Positions 8,394-16,945 of a stretch of DNA of 64,000 nt are shown in pieces. The position numbers and the translations under genes are program-made. Where the stretch lies: positions 1 to 64,000 of the forward strand of contig JBAXJB010000003.1 in NCBI GenBank assembly GCA_037138055.1, read 5' to 3'. The notes beneath the pieces were generated by a model. That model searched no databases, had not been told where the DNA came from, and saw only the letters and a program-made list of their open reading frames with translations. This stretch comes from CAITNM01 sp037138055. GTDB lineage: Bacteria; Pseudomonadota; Alphaproteobacteria; Paracaedibacterales; CAITNM01. Each line of letters starts with the position of its first letter. The first letter of the stretch is position 1.

Positions 8394-9929
8394 TTAATGA
8401 GAGACGAGCGTCTCTGTCGTAGCATTAGGCTTTGGCGCTAACCATATAGCCATTGCAGCAAATGCAAATGCATAAGACACTACCAAAAAGATATGATTTG
8501 TTGCTAACATCACTGCTTGAGATTGCAATAGCTGATCTAGTAAGGGCAAGGCTAATGATTCATTCATGTCCCCGGCCATTGATGCAATTTGATCAGGTAC
8601 TGCAATTTTATCAACCAAGTCATTTCGCAAAATGTTTGTTCTATCTTCCCATGCAGTTGTTACTATAGATACAGCTATCGCACCAGAGAGGGTTCTTAAG
8701 AAATTCATTAACCCTGCTGCAGAAGCTACTTCTTCTGAGTCAACGCTAGAAAGTGCCAATGCTGTTAAAGGCACAAAGAAAAAAGGCATCCCAATTCCCT
8801 GTACCAGCATTGGAATTGACACCTGAAAATGTGTCATATCAGTTGAGCCAAATGAACGGTAAAAAGTTACCAACCCAAGCCAACCTACTCCGCAAAACAC
8901 TAACATTCGTTGATCATACTTTGTTGAGAATTTTGCTGCAAAAGGAGCTGCGCAAACAGCTAAAACTCCTAGTGCAGCCGTTGTAACCCCAGACCAAGCT
9001 GCGGTGTAACCCATATAGTTTTGCAACCATAGGGGAGTTAAGACAATAGAGCAGTTAAAAGCACCAAAAGCCAAACTGATAGTCAGCACACTTGCAGCAA
9101 AACCTCTGTGCCGAAATACGCGCAAATCAACAATTGGGTGATCATGAGTTAGCTCCCAAATCATAAAGCATGCAAATCCTATAACAGCTATAAATAAAAG
9201 TGCCCATATTTCACTTGATTCAAACCAGTCATAATTTTTGCCTTCATCTAACATAATTTGTAAAGCAGAAACCCAAATTATTAGTAAGGCAAGCCCAATA
9301 AAATCAATCTTATTTTTGATGATAACTGATTCAAATCGACGCAAAAGCTTCAGCAAAACAGCGCCGCAAACCAAAGCTAAAGGAATATTAATGAAGAAAA
9401 TGTATCCCCACCCCCAATTATCACAAATATAACCGCCAACTACAGGCCCCATTACTGGTGCTACGAGAGTTGTCATTGCCCATAATCCCAAGGCTGTACT
9501 TCTTTTTTCTTTGGGAAAAATTTGCATAAGTAAAGTTTGGGAAAGGGGCATTAATGGCCCTCCTGCCAAACCTTGAAATACTCGACCTGCAACAAGCATA
9601 CCAAGACTATTGGCAAATCCACACATTGCTGAAAACGCCCCAAATAGCATCATGCAGGTTGTAAAAACTCGCAGTGTGCCAAAACGGCTAGCAAGCCATC
9701 CAGTTAAGGGCACACAGATAGCTTCAGCTACCGCGTAAGAAGTAATGACGTAAGTTCCTTCTGATAAGGAAACAGCAAGACCACCTGCTATACTTGAAAC
9801 AGAAACATTGGCAATGGTCATATCAAGCACAACAACAAAGTTTGCAAGAGCTAATAACATAGCAGCAACTATTAATTTACCGCCTGTTAAAGGCTGTATT
9901 ACATCTAAAGCTGAAGAGTTACCCTTCAT
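8394..9929 (-). CDS. emrB: EmrB/QacA-type drug efflux permease (MFS DHA2)
   Basis: A 511-residue inner-membrane transporter with 14 predicted membrane segments. The DHA2 (14-TMS) subgroup is shown by motif D1 (LDMTIANVS) in the first helix, motif A-like GWLASRFGTLRVF, and motif C in helix 5 (APVMGPVVGGYICDNWGW). It is preceded by emrA with a 4 bp ATGA overlap, so the two form one pump that would work with a TolC channel encoded elsewhere. The substrate is probably hydrophobic drugs or host-derived compounds (family knowledge). The 198 bp gap upstream of the PATR gene next to it is very AT-rich and contains no further gene. Confidence 0.93.
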   Translation of the reverse strand: MKGNSSALDVIQPLTGGKLIVAAMLLALANFVVVLDMTIANVSVSSIAGGLAVSLSEGTYVITSYAVAEAICVPLTGWLASRFGTLRVFTTCMMLFGAFSAMCGFANSLGMLVAGRVFQGLAGGPLMPLSQTLLMQIFPKEKRSTALGLWAMTTLVAPVMGPVVGGYICDNWGWGYIFFINIPLALVCGAVLLKLLRRFESVIIKNKIDFIGLALLIIWVSALQIMLDEGKNYDWFESSEIWALLFIAVIGFACFMIWELTHDHPIVDLRVFRHRGFAASVLTISLAFGAFNCSIVLTPLWLQNYMGYTAAWSGVTTAALGVLAVCAAPFAAKFSTKYDQRMLVFCGVGWLGLVTFYRSFGSTDMTHFQVSIPMLVQGIGMPFFFVPLTALALSSVDSEEVASAAGLMNFLRTLSGAIAVSIVTTAWEDRTNILRNDLVDKIAVPDQIASMAGDMNESLALPLLDQLLQSQAVMLATNHIFLVVSYAFAFAAMAIWLAPKPNATTETLVSH

Positions 9930-10837
9930 TTTTTATAATCAGAAACATCAATATCAACCTGCATTGACAAGCCAACTTGCAAAGGATGAAGTTTTAATTC
10001 TTCTGGATCAAGCTCAATTCGAACAGGAAGCCGTTGAACAACTTTTATCCAATTACCTGTTGCATTTTGCGCTGGAATAATAGCAAAAGCAGCCCCTGTA
10101 CCACCTGCAATACCAACAACTCTTCCATGAAAAATCACCGAAGAACCGTAAAAATCTGCCGTGAGTTTGGCTGTTTGCCCCGCTTGAACCTTTCGCAACT
10201 GAACTTCTTTAAAATTAGCATTCACATGCATATTTTGCATTGGCACCACTGACATTAAAGCTGAACCTGGCTGCACTCGTTGCCCCAATTGCACCTGACG
10301 CTTTGCAATTACCCCATCGATGGGCGAATGAACAGTTGTACGATCAAAATCAACTTGCGCTTGCTCAAGGGAAACTTGAGCAATATCAAATACAGCTTGC
10401 GCTGCCTTAAAAGCATTTTTAGCATTGCTTACTTCTTCTGCAGAAACAGAACCTGACTTAGTGAGCGCTTGTCTGCGATCTGAAATTAGTTTTGTACGGT
10501 CTAAGTCTGCTTGTGCTTTACTAAGGTCAGCTTTAGCACGCGCAAGCACAAGACGTGCATCTGTATCATCAATATTAACTAATACATCACCTGCATTTAC
10601 AACGCTGGTATCTTTATAATGAATTGCTTTCACAATGCCACCAACTAATGAAGTAACCTGAGCAATTTCTGCACCTACATAAGCATTGTCAGTAGTTACA
10701 TGCTTTGAACTCACAAAAAAGTAATAAACAAAAAAAACAAGAGCCATTAAAAAAACACATAACCCAAGCAATACAAATAAACTTTTTCGTTTGTTGTCTT
10801 TATCAATTTTTACGCAATTAAACAATTTATTTTTCAT
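9926..10837 (-). CDS. emrA: EmrA-type membrane fusion protein (HlyD family)
   Basis: A 303-residue periplasmic adaptor anchored by one N-terminal helix (~19-43). The mature part has a split biotinyl-lipoyl domain (TDNAYVGAEIAQVTSLVGG and TTVHSPIDGVIAKRQVQLGQ) around a coiled-coil hairpin (ARAKADLSKAQADLDR... to QAQVDF) and a C-terminal beta-barrel (VNANFKEVQLRKVQAGQ). This is the EmrA/HlyD organisation. An AAGGAAA ribosome-binding site precedes the ATG. The protein links the EmrB permease, translationally coupled downstream, to an outer-membrane channel. It is somewhat shorter than E. coli EmrA because the coiled coil is short. Confidence 0.93.
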   Translation of the reverse strand: MKNKLFNCVKIDKDNKRKSLFVLLGLCVFLMALVFFVYYFFVSSKHVTTDNAYVGAEIAQVTSLVGGIVKAIHYKDTSVVNAGDVLVNIDDTDARLVLARAKADLSKAQADLDRTKLISDRRQALTKSGSVSAEEVSNAKNAFKAAQAVFDIAQVSLEQAQVDFDRTTVHSPIDGVIAKRQVQLGQRVQPGSALMSVVPMQNMHVNANFKEVQLRKVQAGQTAKLTADFYGSSVIFHGRVVGIAGGTGAAFAIIPAQNATGNWIKVVQRLPVRIELDPEELKLHPLQVGLSMQVDIDVSDYKK

Positions 10838-10892
10838 TAGTTTTCCTTGATACTAACACTAGAATATCAATTGTCTTTATAGACTAATTGCT

Positions 10893-11894
10893 CTAATAAC
10901 CAGCATGAGAATGAGAAACTGCATCACTTCCAGTTTCTGCTATTTCTGCCCCCGTTAAAGCATTCAGTAATTTTGAGGCATTGAGATACTGTAAATTCTC
11001 ACTCAAATTTGGAGAACCGTTAACCATTGCAACAGGAACCTCTGAAGACCAAGCCAAGCGTATAGGCAAACTTAACGACCCAGCAATATCAAGCTTACTC
11101 AAAATAATATGTCGAACTCCAAATTTTTTAATAAAACTCACATAATCAGGAGACAAACTTACACAACCATCACATGGCACAACAAGCACGGGATCAAAAA
11201 CAAACTTTTGTGCAGAAAGTAACCAATTTAAATCGTCAGAATTTTTTAGATTAACACCTTGGGTGTCAATTAATTTAATAACATCTGTTTGATTTTTAAT
11301 ATTTTCCTGTAAAGAAAGCCAACCTTCTTGGCCAAAGTAGTAAGGTACATCTAATTTGTGAGCATACGCTTGCAATAGGCCTTGACCAGATGTTTTTATG
11401 GTATCGATATTATAAATTTCAACAGCGCGATCACTTGCTTTTAATAAAGCTGCAACTTTAGCCAGAATTTGCGTTTTGCCCACACCAAAAGAGCCCAAAA
11501 ACACAACGGGTTTTAGACCCAAGATTTTGCGTATCCATTGAGGTTCAAAATTTAGACACTCAGATAGAGATTCAGCAATATTAATTCCAGTCAGTGTTAA
11601 ATAAGGAGACAAGCACTTTAGCCAGAAATCTTGAAAATCCTGTCCAAGGTAATGTGAACTGCAAATTTCTTCGACCATTCGAATAGCTGACAAAGGATTA
11701 TCAATACGATTTTTCTCAGCCTTTCTAAGAGATGGCACCAGAATAGGCTCTTCCCCTTCAAAAAGAGCTACGGTAACACGAACTTGATTATTAATTTCTT
11801 CTGTTCGTTCTATTGCGACATCTTCACCGAAGCGTTTTTTGACTTCTTGAAGAGCCTCATTTAATGTAGGAGCCGTAATTGTAATTTTTTGCAT
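10893..11894 (-). CDS. FlhF-like SRP-family GTPase
   Basis: A 333-residue protein with the FlhF architecture: a short N-terminal region (residues 1-50, MQKITITAPTLNEALQEVKK, matching the typical FlhF opening), a helical N domain (~65-125) and an SRP-type G domain. The P-loop is GSFGVGKT at ~134-141, the G3 position reads DTQG at ~210-213 (canonical DTAG) and G4 is SKLD at ~266-269 (canonical TKxD). FlhF marks the site of polar flagellum assembly. No flagellar gene occurs in the window and the G motifs are drifting, so it is either a retained orphan or part of a dispersed flagellar set. It is divergent from the NDUFA12 gene. Confidence 0.7.
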   Translation of the reverse strand: MQKITITAPTLNEALQEVKKRFGEDVAIERTEEINNQVRVTVALFEGEEPILVPSLRKAEKNRIDNPLSAIRMVEEICSSHYLGQDFQDFWLKCLSPYLTLTGINIAESLSECLNFEPQWIRKILGLKPVVFLGSFGVGKTQILAKVAALLKASDRAVEIYNIDTIKTSGQGLLQAYAHKLDVPYYFGQEGWLSLQENIKNQTDVIKLIDTQGVNLKNSDDLNWLLSAQKFVFDPVLVVPCDGCVSLSPDYVSFIKKFGVRHIILSKLDIAGSLSLPIRLAWSSEVPVAMVNGSPNLSENLQYLNASKLLNALTGAEIAETGSDAVSHSHAGY

Positions 11895-11959
11895 ACGTAA
11901 ACCGAAATTTTACTGATTGTGAATTATCATGACATTAGATTAAGTGTAAGAGTTATCGG

Positions 11960-12319
11960 ATGAGTTTTACAATACGTTTGCTAATTTGGTTTAAAAGTAA
12001 TTTTGTAGGTAGTGATAGTTATGGTAATCGCTACTACGAAGAGAAACATAAAAAAACATCTGATGGAAGTAAACCTAGACGTTGGATTGTGTACAAAGGA
12101 AACAGTGAAGCAAGCAAAATCCCCCCTGAATGGCATGCTTGGCTACATTACCGAGCAGACCAACCATTGCAAGGTCAGATTTATGCATGGCAAAAACCAC
12201 ATTTGCCTAACCTTACAGGAACACCATATGCATATAATCCTGAAAACACTCACGGAAAAGTTATAGAATTAAAAACTAAAAAGAACCCAGTTTACGAACC
12301 TTGGAAACCTAATGAATGA
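11960..12319 (+). CDS. NDUFA12-family NADH:ubiquinone oxidoreductase accessory subunit
   Basis: A 119-residue protein carrying the NDUFA12 (B17.2/NADH17.2) signature: VGSDSYGNRYYEEK, the RRWIVYKG strand, PPEWHAWLHY and a C-terminal stretch ending YEPWKP. In alphaproteobacteria and mitochondria this small subunit binds the peripheral side of complex I. The presence of this gene is one of the best pointers to Alphaproteobacteria in this window. It overlaps the following rluD-type gene by 8 bp, so the two are likely translationally coupled, although their functions are unrelated. Confidence 0.93.
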   Translation: MSFTIRLLIWFKSNFVGSDSYGNRYYEEKHKKTSDGSKPRRWIVYKGNSEASKIPPEWHAWLHYRADQPLQGQIYAWQKPHLPNLTGTPYAYNPENTHGKVIELKTKKNPVYEPWKPNE

Positions 12320-13280
12320 AAAATATTATGAAGTAGTGGTAGAAGAGCATCACCACGACCTTCGCCTAGATAAGTTTCTAACGCTTACCACCCCATTTAG
12401 TCGGACACGCATTCAAGACTTATTAAAGTCTAATGCGATTAGAGTTGAGCCTTTAAAAATTTTCGACGCAAAAACCAAAGCAAAGACAGGCGAGCATTAT
12501 TTTATTGTTGAACCAGCCGCAATTGAAGCTGACCCACAACCTCAAGACATTCCATTGGATATTCTATTCGAAGACGAGCATCTCTTAGTATTGAATAAAC
12601 CAGCAGATTTTGTGGTGCACCCGGCCCCTGGTCATTATGACGGAACTTTGGTCAATGCATTGCTGCATCATTGTGGAGATAGTTTATCTGGTATTGGAGG
12701 CGTTAAACGCCCAGGTATTATCCATAGATTAGATAAAGACACCAGTGGGATTCTTGTTGTTGCTAAAACGGATGCAGCTCATCACGGGTTGTCACAACAA
12801 TTTCATGACCGCGAAGAACAATTAACAAAAATATATTGGACTATCGTGTTGGGTCGCCCCTACCCTACTTCGGGGATGATTAATGCTCCAATTGGTCGAC
12901 ACCATAAAGATAGACAAAAAATGGCTGTAAATGCAAATGGTAAGACGGCTCAAACTAGCTATAAAGTTTTGAAAGTCTTCACATCACAAAAAGATCCACA
13001 AAGTCAGATTAGCTTTGTAGAATGCCAGCTACACACAGGCAGAACACACCAAATTCGAGTGCACTTACAACACCTTGGCGTACCTGTTATTGGCGATGAA
13101 GTATATGGTAAAAAGCCCAAAAAAGGCTTGTGGCCAGAGAGCGTGTATGCATTTCCAAGACAAGCTTTGCATGCTTATTCACTATCTTTTATGCACCCCA
13201 TATTACAAGAACAACTGTCTTTTCAAGCACCCTTAGCCAGTGACATGGAAGAATTATTAAAAAATTTGAGTAATGACTAA
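12312..13280 (+). CDS. rluD: RluA-family pseudouridine synthase, RluD type
   Basis: A 322-residue protein with an N-terminal S4 RNA-binding domain (~13-75, RLDKFLTLTTPFSRTRIQDL) followed by the RluA catalytic domain. The catalytic aspartate is D141 in HRLDKDTSG, and downstream motifs HTGRTHQIRVHL and IGDEVYG are intact. RluD isomerises uridines in helix 69 of 23S rRNA; with an S4 domain and this length RluD is more likely than RluA or RluC, but RluC cannot be fully excluded. The start codon lies inside the last codons of the NDUFA12 gene. Confidence 0.88.
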   Translation: MNEKYYEVVVEEHHHDLRLDKFLTLTTPFSRTRIQDLLKSNAIRVEPLKIFDAKTKAKTGEHYFIVEPAAIEADPQPQDIPLDILFEDEHLLVLNKPADFVVHPAPGHYDGTLVNALLHHCGDSLSGIGGVKRPGIIHRLDKDTSGILVVAKTDAAHHGLSQQFHDREEQLTKIYWTIVLGRPYPTSGMINAPIGRHHKDRQKMAVNANGKTAQTSYKVLKVFTSQKDPQSQISFVECQLHTGRTHQIRVHLQHLGVPVIGDEVYGKKPKKGLWPESVYAFPRQALHAYSLSFMHPILQEQLSFQAPLASDMEELLKNLSND

Positions 13281-13335
13281 TTATTTATATGTTGTTTGTA
13301 TAAATTTTATGTAAATTAACTTTTTATTTATATTG

Positions 13336-13363
13336 TTGTATTAGCATTGAAGCTAGAGATAAT
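13336..13363 (+). promoter_or_regulatory. Possible promoter of the basic/acidic repeat protein gene
   Basis: TTGTAT (13336-13341) and GATAAT (13358-13363) are separated by 16 bp, ~18 nt before the start codon at 13381. The surrounding sequence is very AT-rich, so chance matches are likely. Confidence 0.35.
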
Positions 13364-13380
13364 ATTACAAAAATTGTATC

Positions 13381-14274
13381 ATGAAAATATTAAGCATTAT
13401 ATTCCTAAGCATTTTTTGCATGAGTTCAGCTAGCGCTAGCTGGTTCGGAGGCGGAAGCTCCGCACAAACAAAAACTAAAAATACAAATAGTGGATCTAGC
13501 TGGCTAGCTAAAGCAAAAGCAGCAATGCCTGGAAGTAACGCTGCACTTGAGAAAAATTGCAAAGATCCAAAATTTAAAAAAGCTAATGCAAAGAAGTGTA
13601 CAGATTTTGCAGCTGCACAAAAAAAGAAAAAAGCAGATGCCGCACTTAAAAAACAGTGTAAAAATCCAAAATTTAAGAAAGCTAATGCGAAGAAGTGCCA
13701 ACATGTAGGTGGCTTACTTGGAAGTATAGGAAATGCGGCATCAGGTGCAGTTAAAAATTTAAAGACAAAAGCTTCAGGTATGATGACAAAAAAGCCTGCA
13801 TCATCAGCAAATGCTAAGACTCCACCTGCTAAAAAGAGTTCTATGTTTGGAAATATGAACCCTTTTGCAAAAAAGACCTCAGCTCCTGCTGCAAGCGCCA
13901 AGAAGCCTCCTGCTACAATGAGTTCTAGGTTAGCAAGCATGAATCCTTTTGCAAAAAAGACCCCAGCTCCTGCAACGGATGATGATAGTGCAAGTATAGC
14001 TGATGATGATGCAACTGTAGATGATGAAAACACTGCTCCAGAAGATGATGATGCTGACGCTGCTACAGAAGATGATGATGCTGATGCTGCTACAGAAGAT
14101 GATGATGCTGACGCTGCTCCAGAAGATGATGATGCTGACGCTGCTACAGAAGATGATGATGTTGACGCTGCTACAGAAGATGATGATGCTGACGCTGCTC
14201 CAGAAGATGATGATGCTGACGCTGCTACAGAAGATGATGATGCTGATACTGGTGAGCAAGACGATTCTCAATAG
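13381..14274 (+). CDS. Secreted bipartite protein: basic Cys-repeat half and acidic tandem-repeat half
   Basis: A 297-residue protein with a signal peptide (core ILSIIFLSIFCMSSASAS, cleavage near residue 20). The mature N-terminal half is very basic and contains two near-identical motifs, C60-KDPKFKKANAKK-C73 and C93-KNPKFKKANAKK-C106, each a CX12C unit. Two further repeats (MNPFAKKTxAPA at ~159-170 and ~187-198) follow. The C-terminal third is extremely acidic: eight 9-residue units of the form EDDDADAA[TP] fill residues 221-292. No domain is recognised. The acidic array could bind calcium or mimic nucleic acid, but that is speculation. It is monocistronic by position, between rluD and yraN. 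Confidence 0.75.
   Translation: MKILSIIFLSIFCMSSASASWFGGGSSAQTKTKNTNSGSSWLAKAKAAMPGSNAALEKNCKDPKFKKANAKKCTDFAAAQKKKKADAALKKQCKNPKFKKANAKKCQHVGGLLGSIGNAASGAVKNLKTKASGMMTKKPASSANAKTPPAKKSSMFGNMNPFAKKTSAPAASAKKPPATMSSRLASMNPFAKKTPAPATDDDSASIADDDATVDDENTAPEDDDADAATEDDDADAATEDDDADAAPEDDDADAATEDDDVDAATEDDDADAAPEDDDADAATEDDDADTGEQDDSQ
14041..14256 (+). repeat. 27-bp tandem repeat, eight units, coding
   Basis: Eight consecutive 27 bp units beginning GAAGATGATGATGCTGA encode EDDDADAA[TP]. The units differ mainly by ACA/CCA (Thr/Pro), GAC/GAT and one GTT for GCT; the last unit diverges at its end. Because the unit length is a multiple of three, copy-number changes would keep the frame. Confidence 0.95.
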
Positions 14275-14331
14275 TAATTAACCTTTAGGTACTTGTTGTT
14301 AACCTAGCTTTGTCAAAAAAGAAAAAATATT

Positions 14332-14715
14332 ATGTTTGATAAAACATTAACAACAAGTACTTATATACAAGGCCTTCATGCAGAAGCGCGTGCCCTAAAA
14401 TACTTGGAAGGTCTTGGCATGGCCTGTCTAGCTAAGCGGTTAAAAACTCCACATGGGGAAATTGATCTACTTATGAAAGACGGAGAAACCATTGTTGCAG
14501 CTGAAGTGAAGTATCGGAAAATTTTAGAAAATGCTGCGTATAGCATTAGGCCACCACAGCAAAAGCGTATTCAACACGCGCTTGAGTGGTGGATAGCCAA
14601 TCATCCTAATTATATTCATCGTCCCCCTTTCCAACGTTTTGATGTTGTTTTAGTATGTCCAGGACACGACATAAAGTATTACAAAAATGCATGGATTTCA
14701 GAAATTCCCAACTAA
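14332..14715 (+). CDS. yraN: YraN/UPF0102 family putative endonuclease
   Basis: A 127-residue protein of the YraN family. The restriction-endonuclease-like core is visible: G14-x-x-AE at the N-terminus, GEIDLL at ~42-47 and AEVKYR at ~57-62, i.e. the D...(E/A)xK catalytic pattern, followed by the RPPQQKRIQHALEWW helix. The cellular role is not firmly known, although a role in DNA recombination or repair has been proposed for related proteins. The gene is followed by a BON-domain lipoprotein gene that overlaps it by 29 bp; yraN next to dolP (yraP) is a conserved neighbourhood in proteobacteria. Confidence 0.9.
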   Translation: MFDKTLTTSTYIQGLHAEARALKYLEGLGMACLAKRLKTPHGEIDLLMKDGETIVAAEVKYRKILENAAYSIRPPQQKRIQHALEWWIANHPNYIHRPPFQRFDVVLVCPGHDIKYYKNAWISEIPN

Positions 14716-15388
14716 CATACTAATTCTATCAACACTTTTATGCCTGAATGGCTGTATTGCCCCATTTATAATGGGCGGAGCAGCAGCTGGTGCAATGGTA
14801 GCAACTCGCGAAAAAGGAATCGGCGGAACGATGTCCGATTCTAACCTTTGTACAAAAGTAAAAATGAATTTATATAATTTTAACGCAGATTTACACGCCA
14901 AAGTTTCCGTTAGTGTACAAAATCAAGAAGTCCTATTAACCGGTGTTGTGCAAGATGCATCTTGGTCACAAGAAGCAGAACGCCTTGCAAAAAGCGTTGA
15001 TGGTGTAAAAAGTGTCATCAACAATATTGAAACAGAGGGTGAAGAAGGCCTAGGCTCAATGAGTAGCGATAGCTGGATTACAACTCGTGTTCGATCAAGC
15101 CTATTGTTTGAAAAAGATTTATATTCCTTAAATTATACCGTTGAAACAGTGAACGGCACTGTTTACTTAACTGGCGTTGGACAGGATGAAACCGAAATCA
15201 ATCGTGTTGTTGAAATTGCACGAAATGTTGGTGGCGTTAAAAAAGTAGTTAATCATGTGAAAATCAAAGGGCAAGAAACAACTCCTGATTCTGCACCAGA
15301 AGCTGCTGCGCCTGCAGAAAACACTTCAGTTGAAGTTGCGCCGATTGACCAAAGCAGCACCATACCAGACGTTGAAGATAGAGGGTAA
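14687..15388 (+). CDS. BON-domain lipoprotein, DolP/YraP-like
   Basis: A 233-residue lipoprotein. The lipobox LNGC puts the lipidated cysteine at C23 after the hydrophobic core NILILSTLLC, which supports the start at 14687 even though it overlaps yraN. Two BON domains follow (about 55-115 and 125-190), each with the 'V.v..G.V.LtG.v' pattern: SVQNQEVLLTGVVQD and VETVNGTVYLTGVGQD. The last ~35 residues are a disordered Ala/Pro/Glu-rich tail. DolP-type proteins sit in the outer membrane and help maintain envelope integrity. The yraN linkage supports the DolP assignment. Confidence 0.85.
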   Translation: MHGFQKFPTNILILSTLLCLNGCIAPFIMGGAAAGAMVATREKGIGGTMSDSNLCTKVKMNLYNFNADLHAKVSVSVQNQEVLLTGVVQDASWSQEAERLAKSVDGVKSVINNIETEGEEGLGSMSSDSWITTRVRSSLLFEKDLYSLNYTVETVNGTVYLTGVGQDETEINRVVEIARNVGGVKKVVNHVKIKGQETTPDSAPEAAAPAENTSVEVAPIDQSSTIPDVEDRG

Positions 15389-15401
15389 AAAGAACTTAAG
15401 A

Positions 15402-16670
15402 TTATATAGTTTTTCTCAAGGTTCTTTGTAAAAACCACAAGGCTGGCAATAGTGTTATTGATGATAATAGAAATAGCACTACCCAGCCAAAATGTGCAGC
15501 CACATACCCTGCCCCAATTGATGCTAAAACACGTGATAACGACCCCAGCGAATACAGCAACGTAAAGTGACTTGCTACATAAGGGCTTTTGCAAAATAGT
15601 GACAAATAGCTAATAAACCCAGTTGCCAAAAGGCCCGATGAAAAACTTTCAATGCTTAACGTTAAAATAAGTAAATCTGTATGGTGCTGACCAAACGATG
15701 CTAGCAGAGCAAATAATGTACACGCTAACATCTGAAATACTGTGGCTAACTGCAAACAAAAGACAGTACCCCTACGATGCACTATTAATCCCCCGGCAAA
15801 GCTACCAAGTAGCATCAGGCCAACCCCATAAACTTTAGTAATAGAAGCGTATTCAAATTTTGAAAAACCAAGAGAAAACAAAAATGGTGCTCCTAGTGCA
15901 TTCATTATTGTGCCAGCAACTTTTATTGTTAAAATGAATCCTATAAGGGGTATTAAAACAGGTGACTTCATTAAATCAATTAGTGGCGTTAAAAAAGTTT
16001 CCCGCCAAAACTTATTACTAAGTTTTTTTTGTTTTTGAAGAGCTGGGTCTGGCATATTCAGCAACCCAATAATCCCAGTCGCACAACATAGTGCCATAAC
16101 CAGATACGCCCCTTTCCAGCCCATTATCATAGACAGGTAGACAGCGCCCGCACCCGAAGTAATCATTCCGATACGAAAACCAATTGATTCTGATGCAGCT
16201 CCTCCTCCAACATGGCTTGGGTCTGATGCGTAAATACGTAATGCATCGAGCACAATGTCATGGGTAGCTGCGAAAAAACTCACACAGGTTGCGGTGATAA
16301 CAACGCTCATAAGATGCTCAACTGGGTTAAGCTGCGCCAAAACCACCAAGCTTGTAATAAGACATATAAGGGCTAGCAACCCGAAACGTTTAATCGGGTG
16401 CAAACTTGAAAAAATTGGAAGTTTAACTCTATCAAGAAAAGGGGCCCATAAAAATTTCAAAGCATAAGGCAGACTTACAGCCGTAAACATTCCAATAGCT
16501 TTTGTATCAAATCCACTCTCGACAAGCCAAATACTAAGAGTTGAAAGGGTAAGTAAAAATGGAATACCACTAGCAAATCCCATAGCCATTAAGCACAAAA
16601 AAACAGGATTGCTGTAAAAGTGAAATACGCGTTTTATTTTAAATATCTGTCGATGTAACGATACAATCAT
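15402..16670 (-). CDS. ampG: AmpG-type muropeptide permease (MFS)
   Basis: About 422 residues with 12 predicted membrane segments. The start is placed at the ATG at 16670; a TTG three codons upstream is also open. Typical AmpG features are the opening MGFASGIPFLLTLSTLSIWL, the DRVKLP loop after helix 2, and FFAATHDIVLDALRIY in helix 5 with its conserved D. AmpG imports anhydromuropeptides released from the cell wall for recycling. In intracellular bacteria it also limits release of immune-stimulating fragments (family knowledge). It is convergent with the BON lipoprotein gene with only 13 bp between, and no terminator hairpin is visible there. Confidence 0.88.
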   Translation of the reverse strand: MIVSLHRQIFKIKRVFHFYSNPVFLCLMAMGFASGIPFLLTLSTLSIWLVESGFDTKAIGMFTAVSLPYALKFLWAPFLDRVKLPIFSSLHPIKRFGLLALICLITSLVVLAQLNPVEHLMSVVITATCVSFFAATHDIVLDALRIYASDPSHVGGGAASESIGFRIGMITSGAGAVYLSMIMGWKGAYLVMALCCATGIIGLLNMPDPALQKQKKLSNKFWRETFLTPLIDLMKSPVLIPLIGFILTIKVAGTIMNALGAPFLFSLGFSKFEYASITKVYGVGLMLLGSFAGGLIVHRRGTVFCLQLATVFQMLACTLFALLASFGQHHTDLLILTLSIESFSSGLLATGFISYLSLFCKSPYVASHFTLLYSLGSLSRVLASIGAGYVAAHFGWVVLFLLSSITLLPALWFLQRTLRKTI

Positions 16671-16748
16671 TAAACTCAACTAAACTAAATGGATAAACAG
16701 CCCGCCTGTGCAGCAGGCATTTATCAACCTTACTTTAAAACAGTAAGA

Positions 16749-16838
16749 TGGCGGATGGGGTGAGATTCGAACTCACGAAGAGCTTACACCCTCGCCGGTT
16801 TTCAAGACCGGTGCCTTCAACCGCTCGGCCACCCATCC
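16749..16838 (-). tRNA. tRNA-Ser (anticodon UGA)
   Basis: On the minus strand the acceptor arm GGATGGG pairs with CCCATCC (complement of 16753-16759), followed by discriminator G and an encoded CCA (complement of 16749-16751). The D-arm region GGCCGAGCGGTT..AAGGC, the anticodon loop CTTGAAA (anticodon TGA, reading UCA serine codons), a long variable arm (GCGAGGGTGTAAGCTCTTCGT) and the T arm GAGTTCGAATCTC are all present. The long variable arm is diagnostic for a class II tRNA such as tRNA-Ser. The gene is 90 nt long. Confidence 0.95.
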
Positions 16839-16945
16839 ACATGTGTGAATATATAGAAGAATATTGCAGGCTTTTTCTAAAATCGCAAGTCTTTTTACAG
16901 CATTGCTCTTCAATTATATCGTTTGTCGCCTTCAAATTTGTAATC

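Noticed and set aside
14021..14281. Long open frames in other registers and on the opposite strand over the EDDDADAA repeat
   Set aside because: The 27 bp unit lacks stops in several frames, so these frames are by-products of the repeat; they have no start signals and give monotonous peptides.
16690..16748. Short hairpins downstream of tRNA-Ser
   Set aside because: Stems of 5-6 bp without a T run; not convincing as terminators.
16735..16935. Protein-coding frames over the tRNA-Ser gene on both strands
   Set aside because: They lie across the tRNA and have no coding character.
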